Shown here one piece after another: positions 26,785-35,157 of a stretch of 64,000 nucleotides of DNA. Every line of letters begins with the position of its first letter. The first letter of the stretch is position 1. Source of the stretch: Candidatus Epilinea brevis (GTDB taxonomy: Bacteria > Chloroflexota > Anaerolineae > Epilineales > Epilineaceae). Location of the stretch: positions 558,001 through 622,000 of the forward strand of contig JADJUE010000003.1 in the NCBI GenBank assembly GCA_016710785.1, in the 5' to 3' direction. Below the pieces are notes generated by a model. The model was not told the DNA's origin and did no database searches. It was given only the letters and a program-made list of their open reading frames with translations. The position numbers and the translations under genes were made by a program.

Positions 26785-28125
26785 ATGACCCAAGGCGACC
26801 CCGGCCGCATCCTCATCGTCGGTGGTGATGCGCGGGCGCATGCGCTCGCCTGGATCCTGGGCCGCTCGCCGACGGTCACCCGCATCGACGTGGCTCCCGG
26901 CAACGGCGGGACGGCCGCTGAGCCGAAGGCACGCAACGTGCCGATCGGGGTCATGGACATCGACGCCCTGGTGGCCCATGCCTTGGCCGAGGACATCGGC
27001 CTGACGGTGATCAGCCCGGAGGATCCGCTGGCGGTGGGCATTGTCGATCGCTTCCGGGACGCGGGCCTCGCGGTCTTCGGCCCCACGGCGGCGGCGGCGC
27101 GGCTGGAGAGCTCCAAGGCCTGGGCGCGGGCGTTCATGGTCCGCCACCGCATCCCCAGTCCGGACTTCGCGGTGGCCCGGGACCTGACCACGGCGGAGGC
27201 GGCCATCCGCCGCATGGGCGGCCGCTGCGTGGTGAAGGCCGACGGCCTGGCCGCCGGCAAGGGGGTCGTGGTGGCCGACAGTGCGGAGGAGGCCATGACC
27301 GCCGCACGGGCCATGCTGGTGGACGGCGGCTTCGGCGCGGCCGGCGAGCAGGTGCTGATCGAGGAGCGCCTGGAAGGCCCCGAGCTCTCGGTGATGGCCA
27401 TCACCGATGGCGTCCACTACCGCCTCCTGCCTCTGGCCCAGGACCACAAGCGGCTCATGGACGGCGACACGGGTCCAAACACCGGGGGCATGGGCAGCTA
27501 CGCCCCGGTGACCGTCACGCCGAAGGTGATGGAACGGATCCTCAAAGGCGTGGTCGAGCCGACCCTCCGCGGCATGCGCGACGAAGGCCATCCGTTCAGC
27601 GGCTGCCTCTTCTGCGGTCTGATGCTGACCGCGAGCGGTCCCAAGGTCATCGAGTTCAACAGCCGCCTGGGCGATCCCGAGACCCAGGTGCAGCTGCCGC
27701 TGCTGACGACCGACCTGGCCGAACTGTTGCGGGCCGCGGCAGAAGGGCGGCTGGGCGAGGTGCAGCTGGCGGTGGATGAGGATCAGGCCGCCGTCTGCGT
27801 CGTTCTGGCCTCCGACGGCTACCCGGAGTCCAGCCGCAAGGGGGATCCCATCCGCGGTCTGGACGCCGTCGCGCGCCGCGTGGGCGTCAAGGTCCTGCAG
27901 GCCGGTAGTCGCCTGGTGGAGGGTGACGTGGAGACCAACGGCGGACGGGTGTTGAGCGTGGTGGCGATGGCGGGGTCTCTGCAACAAGCGCGCGCCAAGG
28001 CCTACGACGCCATCGATCGACGGCTGAAGGACCTCGATTGCGACGGCCCCACGGGCGTCGGCTTCGCCGGGATGCAATGGCGGACGGATATCGCCGACCA
28101 GGGGCCTCAGCCACCCTCCGCCTGA
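26785..28125 (+). CDS. purD: Phosphoribosylamine-glycine ligase (GAR synthetase)
   Basis: A 446-residue ATP-grasp enzyme for the second step of purine synthesis. N-domain ILIVGGDARAHAL; the canonical GGGGREHA is altered, with D and R where G and R-E are usual. Then VVKADGLAAGKGVVVA near residue 151 (ATP-binding), QDHKRLMDGDTGPNTGGMGSY near 226, and EFNSRLGDPETQ near 291. Slightly longer than the ~420-residue norm. The ATG at 26785 follows CCAGGAGCAGTCC. It directly precedes two PurP-family genes, making a purine neighbourhood. Confidence 0.95.
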   Translation: MTQGDPGRILIVGGDARAHALAWILGRSPTVTRIDVAPGNGGTAAEPKARNVPIGVMDIDALVAHALAEDIGLTVISPEDPLAVGIVDRFRDAGLAVFGPTAAAARLESSKAWARAFMVRHRIPSPDFAVARDLTTAEAAIRRMGGRCVVKADGLAAGKGVVVADSAEEAMTAARAMLVDGGFGAAGEQVLIEERLEGPELSVMAITDGVHYRLLPLAQDHKRLMDGDTGPNTGGMGSYAPVTVTPKVMERILKGVVEPTLRGMRDEGHPFSGCLFCGLMLTASGPKVIEFNSRLGDPETQVQLPLLTTDLAELLRAAAEGRLGEVQLAVDEDQAAVCVVLASDGYPESSRKGDPIRGLDAVARRVGVKVLQAGSRLVEGDVETNGGRVLSVVAMAGSLQQARAKAYDAIDRRLKDLDCDGPTGVGFAGMQWRTDIADQGPQPPSA

Positions 28126-28150
28126 CGCCCACCCCGCCCCATGGTACACT
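28122..28150 (+). promoter_or_regulatory. Predicted promoter of the purP pair
   Basis: CTGACG (28122-28127), 17 bp spacer, TACACT (28145-28150). The -35 overlaps the purD stop. Leader ~33 nt, without an obvious ribosome site before 28190. Confidence 0.45.
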
Positions 28151-28189
28151 CTGCCCCCGCGTCCGGCGGATCCCCCACGGCAGCCATCC

Positions 28190-29221
28190 ATGCCCCAACG
28201 CTCGCTCCCCACCATCGCCACCCTGGGCAGCCATTCGGCGCTGCAGATCCTGCGCGGCGCCCGTGACGAGGACCTGCCCAACCTGGTGATCGCCCCCCGG
28301 GGCAAGGATGGCCTCTATCGGCGCTACGACTTCGTCGATGAGGTGCTGACCATCGACGACTATGCGGCCTTTCCCGGTCTGGAGGCAGATCTGGCCGCGC
28401 GTGGCGCGGTCATGGTGCCGCATGGCTCCTTCGTGGCCTATCTGGGCGAGGAGGTCAACGCCTCCATGCGCGTGGGCTATTACGGCAGCCGGTCGGTGCT
28501 GCGCTGGGAGGGCAGCCGGGACCTGCAGCGCCAGTGGCTCGACGCCGCGCGCATCCCGCAGCCGGCCGAGTACACCGACCCCGATGCCATCGACGGCTGG
28601 CCGGTGCTGGTGAAGACCTTCGGCGCGGCGGGCGGAAGCGGCTACTTCCTGGCCCGCTCGCGGGCCCATCTGGACGCGCAGCTGGCCGCGCGCGGCCTGG
28701 ATCAGGGTCCGCGGCGCTACACCGTGCAGCGCTACATCCTGGGCGTCACCCTCTACGTTCATTACTTCCAGTCGGTGATGCGCGACCGGCTGGAGATCCT
28801 GAGCATGGACCGCCGTTACGAGACCAACGTCGACGGGTTGGGGCGCGTGCCGCAGCAGGTGCAGGCGGAGATCGAGCCCAGCCCCAGCTACGTGGTGGTG
28901 GGCAATTCGCCGCTGGTCCTCCGGGAGTCCATGCTGGAAGAGGCCTACCAGATGGGCGAGCGGGTGGTCGCCGCCGCACGGGAGCTGGTGAGCCCCCGCG
29001 GCTTCTGGGGACCCTTCTGCCTGGAAACCATCATCACCCCCGACCTGGCCTTCCATGTCATCGAGATCAGCTGCCGCATCGTCGCCGGCACCAACCTCTT
29101 CGTCAACGGCTCGCCCTATGCCGCCCTGTACTTCGACGAGCCCATGTCCACCGGCCGCCGCATCGCCCGCGAGATCCGCGAGGCCTGGCTGGCCGGGCGC
29201 ATGGACGAGATCATCGACTGA
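28190..29221 (+). CDS. purP: PurP-family formate-dependent AICAR ligase
   Basis: A 343-residue ATP-grasp protein of the archaeal PurP type (DUF1246 plus DUF1297). N-terminal IATLGSHSALQILRGA and LVIAPRGKDGLYRRY are PurP hallmarks; the ATP-grasp region has WPVLVKTFGAAGGSGYF near residue 138; FHVIEISCRIVAGTNLF near 285 is the conserved C-terminal signature. PurP uses formate and ATP to make FAICAR from AICAR, replacing the PurH transformylase. It is common in archaea and uncommon in bacteria. It follows purD and is 22 nt from a paralogue. Whether it makes FAICAR here is inferred from family membership. Confidence 0.85.
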   Translation: MPQRSLPTIATLGSHSALQILRGARDEDLPNLVIAPRGKDGLYRRYDFVDEVLTIDDYAAFPGLEADLAARGAVMVPHGSFVAYLGEEVNASMRVGYYGSRSVLRWEGSRDLQRQWLDAARIPQPAEYTDPDAIDGWPVLVKTFGAAGGSGYFLARSRAHLDAQLAARGLDQGPRRYTVQRYILGVTLYVHYFQSVMRDRLEILSMDRRYETNVDGLGRVPQQVQAEIEPSPSYVVVGNSPLVLRESMLEEAYQMGERVVAAARELVSPRGFWGPFCLETIITPDLAFHVIEISCRIVAGTNLFVNGSPYAALYFDEPMSTGRRIAREIREAWLAGRMDEIID

Positions 29222-29243
29222 GCCACGGAAAGGACCCCCGACC

Positions 29244-30368
29244 ATGCCCTGGCTGAAGCATGCCATCGCCCGACTGGAAGCCCAGCGCCTGACGGTGGCC
29301 GTCCTGGGCAGCCATTCCGCCCTGGAGGTCTGCCGCGGCGCCCGGCTGGGTGGCTTCCGCACCCTGGTCATCGCCCAGAAAGGCCGGGAGCGCACCTACG
29401 CCGAGCATTACCGCGCTCGGGATGGCCGCGGCTGCGTGGACGACGTGATGGTGTTGGACCACTTCGCGGACATCTTGCAGCCGGCGGTGCAGGCCGAGCT
29501 GGCCGAGCGCCACGCCGTTTTCGTGCCTCACCGCTCCTTCGAGGTCTACCTGAAGAGCGATTACGACGCCATCGAGCATGCCTTCCGCGTGCCGATGTTC
29601 GGCAACCGCTACCTCCTGCGCATCGAGGAGCGCACCGAGCACCCCAACCAGTACGACCTGTTGGATGCCGCCGCCATCCGCCGCCCGTTGATCTTCGCCA
29701 CCCCAGAGGAGATCGACCGCCCCGTGCTGGTCAAGGCTCTGGAGAACGCGCGCGGCTTCGAGCGCGCCTTCTTCATCGCCCGCGACGCCGACGATTACCG
29801 GCGCGAGGCCGCCCTGAAGATCAACGAGGGCGTCTTCACCAAGGAGAGCCTGGCGGAGTCCACCATCGAGGAATACGTCCTGGGGGCGCCGGTCAACTTC
29901 AATTTCTTCCATTCCCCCTTGGACGGCCGCCTGGAGCTTCTGGGCACCGACGCTCGGCGCCAGACCAACATCGGCGGCCTGGCGATGCTCCCCGCCGAAC
30001 TCCAGGCCGAGGTGCTGGGCGCCATTCCGTTGAAGTACGAGGAAGCCGGTCATTTCGCGGTGACCGTGCTGGAGAGCATGCTGGAGGACATCTTCGCCGC
30101 CGGCGAGCGTTTCGTGGCCGCCGCGGCCCAGCTGTACCCGCCGGGGGTCATCGGGCCCTTCGCCCTGCAGAGCATCGTGGTGCCTGGCCCGCCCAAGAAG
30201 GAATTCGTGGTGGTCGATGTCAGCCCCCGCGTGCCCGGCTCGCCCGGCATCGCCGCCACGCCCTACAGCGCCTACCTCCACGGCCGGCCGGTCTCCGTGG
30301 GCGAGCGCATCGCCATGGAGTTGCGTGCGGCATTGGAACAGGGAGCCCTGGAGCGGATCCTCACCTGA
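29244..30368 (+). CDS. Second PurP-family ATP-grasp protein
   Basis: A 374-residue paralogue of the preceding gene. It shares the N-terminal VAVLGSHSALEVCRGA and LVIAQKGRERTYAEHY blocks, RPVLVKALENARGFERAFF in the ATP-grasp fold, and a C-terminal VVVDVSPRVPGSPG motif in place of EISCRIVAGTN. The changed C-terminal motif suggests a different PurP subgroup and perhaps a different substrate or a regulatory partner role. ATG at 29244, with AAAGGA ~12 nt upstream. Probably co-transcribed with purP. A flippase gene of the polysaccharide cluster begins 32 nt later. Confidence 0.82.
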   Translation: MPWLKHAIARLEAQRLTVAVLGSHSALEVCRGARLGGFRTLVIAQKGRERTYAEHYRARDGRGCVDDVMVLDHFADILQPAVQAELAERHAVFVPHRSFEVYLKSDYDAIEHAFRVPMFGNRYLLRIEERTEHPNQYDLLDAAAIRRPLIFATPEEIDRPVLVKALENARGFERAFFIARDADDYRREAALKINEGVFTKESLAESTIEEYVLGAPVNFNFFHSPLDGRLELLGTDARRQTNIGGLAMLPAELQAEVLGAIPLKYEEAGHFAVTVLESMLEDIFAAGERFVAAAAQLYPPGVIGPFALQSIVVPGPPKKEFVVVDVSPRVPGSPGIAATPYSAYLHGRPVSVGERIAMELRAALEQGALERILT

Positions 30369-30400
30369 GGAAGCCGCCATCCCCGCCCGGCGCCCGGACG

Positions 30401-32026
30401 ATGCCCCGACCCGCTGCCGCCGACCCCTTGCCAACCGGCATGTCGCCGGCTGATGAGCCTGTGCCCCCCGGCGCCGCCGACCCGCAACCGCCGCGCCTGG
30501 CCGCCGCCGCCCTGACCGGCGGCGGCCGCGTCGCCATCGGCGCCCTCAGCGCCCTGTGGGTCACCCCCTTTGCCCTGGCCCAGCTGGGGGCGGCGCGATT
30601 TGGACTCTGGGCCCTGGCCGGCGGCTTGCTCGGGCTGTTGCGCCTGGCGGACCTGGGCCTGGGGCGGGCGCTGAGCCGCCGCGTTGCGCAGGTCGCGGGG
30701 ACAGCGGGGGCCGACGGGGCCGGCAAGGCCGCATCGGCCATGGCGACGGCCCGGGGCCTCGCGCTCCTGACCGGCGCGGGCGGTATCGCCCTGGTGGCCC
30801 TGTGCCTGCCGGTCTTGACCGACCCGCGCCTGGGCATCCCGACCGACCTGGCTCGCGAGGCCGGCGGGATGCTGCTGGGCACCGCCGTGGTCGCCGCCCT
30901 GGAGGGGTTCTTCGCCCCCGGCCCGGCGGCCCTGGAGGGGTTGGGGCGACTGGAGCGGGTGAACCTGATCGACACGGTCGTCCAGCGCCTGCTCTCCCCC
31001 TGGCTGGTGCTGCCGGTGCTCTGGGCCGGCGGGGGCCTCATGGGGCTGGTCCTCAAGAACGCGGTCATGGCGCTGCTGGCCGGGTTCTGGACCCAGCGGG
31101 AGCTGAAGCGTGCCGATCCGCGGCTGGCGGCGGCCCGGCCGGTCCTGTCGTCCGCCGGCGCCGGCGAGCTGCTGCGCTTCGGGCGCCATGCCCAGGCCGT
31201 CAACCTGGCCAGCGCCCTCGTCGATCCGGTGGCCAAGGCCCTCCTGGGTGCCGCGAGCGGACTGGGCGCCGTGGCGGCCTACGAGCTGGCGGCGCGCGTC
31301 GCCGGCCAGCTGGGCGCCGCCTGCATGGCCGCCGCCGCCGGGCTCTTCCCGGCCGCGGCCCGCCTGGAGGGTATCGCCGCCCAACCGGACCGCCGCCAGG
31401 CCCTCCTTGACCTGCACGCCCGCGCCCGGCGTTGGATGGACCGGCTGGTATTGTCCGGCTGGTCCTTGGTGGCGGTTCTGGCTCCGGACTTCTGCCGCCT
31501 CTGGCTGGGCGGCGAGCTGGCGCCGGCGGTAGCCCGCGCGCTCCAGATCCTCAGCCCCGGCTGGATGCTGGCCCTCATCGCCCTGCCCGCCTTCTTGATC
31601 ACCCAGGCGGCCGGAACCGCCGCGCGCAGCACGGCGGCGGGCCTCTGCACGGCCGCGGTCTCCCTGGGCGGCGCCTACCTGGCCCGCCCCTGGGGTCTTG
31701 CGGGCGTCGCCGCTGCCGTTGCGGCGGGCCTGGCCGCCGGCGGGCTGTGGATGCTGCTGTCCTTTGCCTGGGAGCAGGACCTGGGCGTCTTGGAGCTGCT
31801 TCCGGATGGAAGGGCGGTCCTGGCGGCGGCAACCGGGGCGCTCGCGGCCGGCGTCCTGGTGGCTTGGGGCCTGGCCGGCTGGCCGATCCTGCTGCTGGCC
31901 GGGGCAGTCGGGACGGCGGCGGCCCTGGCGACCCTGCGCCTCTCGGGCGAGATGGCCGACGAGGACTGGGCGCTGATCGGCGCCCTGGGGCGGCGGCTGC
32001 TGGGCCGGCGCGAGGCGTGGTCGTGA
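30401..32026 (+). CDS. Polysaccharide flippase-like membrane protein (MOP superfamily)
   Basis: A 541-residue, Ala/Leu-rich polytopic protein with about 12-14 predicted membrane segments. The N-terminal half has RVAIGALSALWVTPFALAQLG and RLADLGLGRALSRRVAQ, resembling Wzx-type lipid-linked oligosaccharide translocases; a further core lies at ~270-400. A short Pro-rich cytoplasmic N-terminus precedes it. It would move a lipid-linked repeat unit across the membrane. Its stop overlaps the GTG of the next glycosyltransferase. Sequence identity to known Wzx could not be checked, so assignment rests on topology and context. Confidence 0.75.
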   Translation: MPRPAAADPLPTGMSPADEPVPPGAADPQPPRLAAAALTGGGRVAIGALSALWVTPFALAQLGAARFGLWALAGGLLGLLRLADLGLGRALSRRVAQVAGTAGADGAGKAASAMATARGLALLTGAGGIALVALCLPVLTDPRLGIPTDLAREAGGMLLGTAVVAALEGFFAPGPAALEGLGRLERVNLIDTVVQRLLSPWLVLPVLWAGGGLMGLVLKNAVMALLAGFWTQRELKRADPRLAAARPVLSSAGAGELLRFGRHAQAVNLASALVDPVAKALLGAASGLGAVAAYELAARVAGQLGAACMAAAAGLFPAAARLEGIAAQPDRRQALLDLHARARRWMDRLVLSGWSLVAVLAPDFCRLWLGGELAPAVARALQILSPGWMLALIALPAFLITQAAGTAARSTAAGLCTAAVSLGGAYLARPWGLAGVAAAVAAGLAAGGLWMLLSFAWEQDLGVLELLPDGRAVLAAATGALAAGVLVAWGLAGWPILLLAGAVGTAAALATLRLSGEMADEDWALIGALGRRLLGRREAWS

Positions 32027-33126
32027 GCGTGGCGAAGCCGGCGGGCGGCGACGAGGGCCGCGCGGCGAATCGCCTGGCCGCCCAGGAGCGCGGCATCTGG
32101 GCCGTCATCCCGGTCTGGAACGCCCGCCAGCGCTTGCCGGAGGTCCTGGACGCGCTGCGCGGTCAGGTAGCGGGAGCGGTGATGGTGGACAACGGCTCGA
32201 CGGACGGGACGGGGGATTGGTTGGAGGGGCGGGGCCGACGGGAAATCCCGGAGATGGCGGAGGATCCTGAGCCCGTGAGGGTGCCCGCCGCCTCCCAGCG
32301 GTCTCCCTCCCCCAGCCCCGGTCCTCCCCCCCCGACCGTTTTGAGGGATGGGCAGCAAAGGCGGGCGGGGATCCATCCGTCCTTGTTGCTTCGGGTACTC
32401 CGCAATCCCGACAACCGCGGCTGGCCGACGGCGGTCAACCAGGGGGTGCAGGCGGCCTGGGACATGGGGGCGGCGGCCGTGCTGATCCTCAACGACGATG
32501 CCCTGGTGCAATCGGGGGCGGTCGCGGCACTCGCCGCCGCGTTGGCCGAAGGTCCACGCACGGCGGCGGCCACGGCTCGCCTGGGCTATCGCGAGCGTCC
32601 CGGCATCCTCAACGGGGCGGGTGGCACGGTCGACCGTCGGCGGGCCTTCGCCGCCTTGCGCGGCGAGGGGGAGGCCGACCAGGGCCAGTACGACCTGGCG
32701 CCGGATCCGGACTACCCCAGCGGGGCGGCCAGCCTGATCGGCCGCGCCGCCTGGGAGGAGGTGGGTCCCTTCGACGAAGCCTGCTACCTGTATTACGAGG
32801 ACGTGGACTGGGGCCTGCGTGCCCAGGCGGCCGGCTGGCGCATCCGCTACGCGCCTGAGGCCTTCGTGTTGCATCTCGGGTCGGCTGGCACAGCCGGGGA
32901 TCCGGCCCGGCGGCGTTACTACAATGTCCGCAACCGCCTGCGCTTCGCGCGGCGCTGGGGCAGTGGTGCGGCCCGGGTCCGCTGCTGGCTGGAAACCCTG
33001 GCCCTGGCCGCGCGCCAGCCCTTGCGCCTGCTGGTCCGCCGCCGGCGACGGGACGCCTCGGCGGTGCTGTGGGGGATCATCGATCACCTCAGGGGGCGCT
33101 ATGGTCGGAGCGGGAGCTTCGGCTGA
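32023..33126 (+). CDS. Family 2 glycosyltransferase with a low-complexity insert
   Basis: A 367-residue GT2 of the rhamnosyltransferase/WcaA type. Seen: IWAVIPVWNARQRLPEVLDA, VDNGSTDGTGDWL near 45-60, ILNDDALV with the DxD-like metal site near 155, a GxAxLIGRAAWEEVGPFDE acceptor loop and EDVDWGLRAQ. Between the NGSTDGTG motif and LRNPDNRGWPTAVNQG an insert of roughly 50 residues rich in Pro/Ser/Arg interrupts the fold. The GTG at 32023 overlaps the flippase stop (GTGA). The last 38 nt overlap the convergent deacetylase gene. The donor sugar is unknown. Confidence 0.82.
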   Translation: MSVAKPAGGDEGRAANRLAAQERGIWAVIPVWNARQRLPEVLDALRGQVAGAVMVDNGSTDGTGDWLEGRGRREIPEMAEDPEPVRVPAASQRSPSPSPGPPPPTVLRDGQQRRAGIHPSLLLRVLRNPDNRGWPTAVNQGVQAAWDMGAAAVLILNDDALVQSGAVAALAAALAEGPRTAAATARLGYRERPGILNGAGGTVDRRRAFAALRGEGEADQGQYDLAPDPDYPSGAASLIGRAAWEEVGPFDEACYLYYEDVDWGLRAQAAGWRIRYAPEAFVLHLGSAGTAGDPARRRYYNVRNRLRFARRWGSGAARVRCWLETLALAARQPLRLLVRRRRRDASAVLWGIIDHLRGRYGRSGSFG

Positions 33127-34081
33127 TTCGGGTGGCGTGATCGCTGCTGTTGCCGGGGGCGCTGTCCGGCGCCCGCTCATCCCTCAACTCCCCATAGCCC
33201 ACCAGCCGGATGCCCCGCTCCAGGACGCGCTGACGGACGCGCTCGTCCGTCAAGGCCTCCAACTCCGCCCGCCAGCGGTAGCCCCAGCCGACGTGGTGCG
33301 CCAAGGGCGCCTCCCCCAGCCCTGGATGGCACATCAGCTCGCTCAGACCCGGACCCACCGCGTCCAGAACGCGCAGCAGGGCGGCGCGATCCAGGTCGCC
33401 GCCTTCCATGAAGCCGTGGAAGGCGTCCGCGTGACGACGGTCATGGTGCAGCCAATGTCGCCGCGCCCAGGCCGAGCAGCCGCTGAGGGCCGCGCGCTGC
33501 AGGCGCCGGAGCCGACCGCGATCCGGCCCCGCTCGATCCGGCCCCGTTCCACCCGGCCGTCGCCGCTCTCGGGGCAGGCGGACGAAGGAGATGCCGTGGT
33601 CGCGGGCCAGCTCTGCCGTCAGGCGGCTGAGCCCCGGCAGGACATGCAGGTGTTGGTGGCTGTCCAGGTGGCTGATGGGCAGGCCGGTGGCCAGCAGCCG
33701 TTCGAGCTGGGAAGCCAGTTCCGCGCGCAGCTCCGCCATGGCGATCCTGCCGGTCAGGAAGCGGGCGGCGAAGCCGTTGGCGTGGCGGTGGAAGTGCCCG
33801 TCCGGCCCCACCAGGCTGGGGACCAGCCGCGGGTCCAACACCGGCCGCTCGCCCACCAGGGTCAGGTGCGCGCCGAGGTCGAGCGTGGGGGTGTCGCGCG
33901 CCGCCGCCACCGCGGCGGCGAAGGTCGCTCCCCCGGCCACGAGGGAGGCGGAGGTGACGATGCCCTCGCGGTGGGCACAGAGGATGCCCGCGTCGATATC
34001 GGCCGACAGGCCGAAGTCGTCGGCATGGACGACGAGGAGGCGCGCCGAGGGGTTCGACTTGGGATCCTGTCTGGGATTCAT
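33089..34081 (-). CDS. YdjC/ChbG-family carbohydrate deacetylase
   Basis: A 330-residue protein of the YdjC/ChbG family. Metal ligands are in VVHADDFGLSADID (Asp-Asp near residues 19-20) and SHLDSHQHLHVLPG (near 140), with a further MCHPG motif. It would remove acetyl groups from N-acetylated sugars, fitting a polysaccharide cluster. An Arg-rich insert (RRRPGGTGPDRAGPDRG) is unusual. ATG at 34081 chosen; a GTG six codons earlier is possible and neither has a clear ribosome site. It is the last gene of the leftward operon and overlaps the end of the GT2 gene on the other strand. Confidence 0.85.
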   Translation of the reverse strand: MNPRQDPKSNPSARLLVVHADDFGLSADIDAGILCAHREGIVTSASLVAGGATFAAAVAAARDTPTLDLGAHLTLVGERPVLDPRLVPSLVGPDGHFHRHANGFAARFLTGRIAMAELRAELASQLERLLATGLPISHLDSHQHLHVLPGLSRLTAELARDHGISFVRLPRERRRPGGTGPDRAGPDRGRLRRLQRAALSGCSAWARRHWLHHDRRHADAFHGFMEGGDLDRAALLRVLDAVGPGLSELMCHPGLGEAPLAHHVGWGYRWRAELEALTDERVRQRVLERGIRLVGYGELRDERAPDSAPGNSSDHATRISRSSRSDHSAP

Positions 34082-34122
34082 CGCAGAACTACGGGTCACG
34101 GGGTGATGGAACGCGCATCGGT

Positions 34123-35157
34123 CTACGGGATCCAGCCGATCAGGCGCGGTCCCAGGGCACGCACCAGGGGGAAGGGCAGCCGGCGCCAGATGGCCACCAG
34201 CGCCCGGAAGCGCGGCGCGGAGGGATCCAGATGTGGGACGGTCTTGTCCTTGACCAGGTGGTACTGGTAGTACAGAGACACCGGCTCGCCCCCATGTTGG
34301 ACCTTGAAGCGAAACGTGCCCTGGTCCTCGCGGCTGCGCCCGAAATCGAAGGCCGCGAAGCCCCGCTCGGCAGAACTACGGATGGCTTCCCAGTACAGCA
34401 GGTTGTTGGGGCGCAGTTCGAAATGCCGCTCCAGGGAGGCCACCCAGGGCATGTGCACGGTGTCCTTGTGGGGCAGCAACAGCATGCCGCCCACCCATTC
34501 CGATCTCCGGCGCAGCATGAGCAGCCGGGCCTCGGGGAACTGCCGCGCCACCTGGCCGAAGAAGACGCCGCCATGCGCCGGCGTGCCCAAACGGTGCATG
34601 TTGCGGTGGTTGACGGCGACGAAGGCGTCCAGGTGCTCCAGGCCCTCCAGCAGCTCCAGCCCCGCCCGCTGCGCCTTCTTCACGTTGCGCCGCGCCGAGG
34701 CGTGCAGCCCCGCCCACAGGCGCTCCGGACCCACGCTCAGGTCCAGCCGCAGGGTGTGGTAGCTCGTCTTGCTGTGGGCGAAGCCCGGCTCCGGCCGGTC
34801 GCCGCGGACCTCGGCATGGTCCACCCCCAGGGAAACGGCCAGCTCGTAGGATGCCTCCGCCAGGGCCTTGGCCGCTTCCGCGTCCCGCGCGGCCACGCCG
34901 CCGAAGGTCAGGAAGGGGCTGCTCACCAGGCTGCGGCCCAGGGGACCGCCCTCCACCAGGAAGAGGGGCAGGATGCCGGCCACCACATCGCCGTCGAAGG
35001 CCATCAGGTGCAGCGGCCGATGGCCGTAGCTGTTTTCGACCACCGTCGCCCAGCGCAGGTCGTGGGCCACCGTGGCCGCGGGATGCAGGGCGGCGAAGCG
35101 CTCCCAGACCGGCCGGTGCTGCGACGCCAGTGGCAGGACCTGCAGCGGAGCGCTCAT
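34123..35157 (-). CDS. FemAB-like GNAT-fold acyl/aminoacyl transferase
   Basis: A 344-residue protein resembling FemAB-related proteins found in exopolysaccharide and PEP-CTERM loci. Family features include LRWATVVENSYGH, SARRNVKKAQRAGLELLEG near 160-176, then MHRLGTPAHGGVFF, LRPNNLLYWEAI and FDFGRSREDQGTFRFKVQ near 285. Such enzymes transfer an amino acid or acyl group onto a glycan or peptide. The ATGA overlap with the upstream glycosyltransferase gene shows coupling. No exosortase or PEP-CTERM protein is seen in the window. The substrate is unknown. Confidence 0.82.
   Translation of the reverse strand: MSAPLQVLPLASQHRPVWERFAALHPAATVAHDLRWATVVENSYGHRPLHLMAFDGDVVAGILPLFLVEGGPLGRSLVSSPFLTFGGVAARDAEAAKALAEASYELAVSLGVDHAEVRGDRPEPGFAHSKTSYHTLRLDLSVGPERLWAGLHASARRNVKKAQRAGLELLEGLEHLDAFVAVNHRNMHRLGTPAHGGVFFGQVARQFPEARLLMLRRRSEWVGGMLLLPHKDTVHMPWVASLERHFELRPNNLLYWEAIRSSAERGFAAFDFGRSREDQGTFRFKVQHGGEPVSLYYQYHLVKDKTVPHLDPSAPRFRALVAIWRRLPFPLVRALGPRLIGWIP

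Noticed and set aside
25699..28305. 868-codon minus-strand open frame
   Set aside because: Antisense to RNase J and purD; His/Gln/Gly-rich shadow without motifs.
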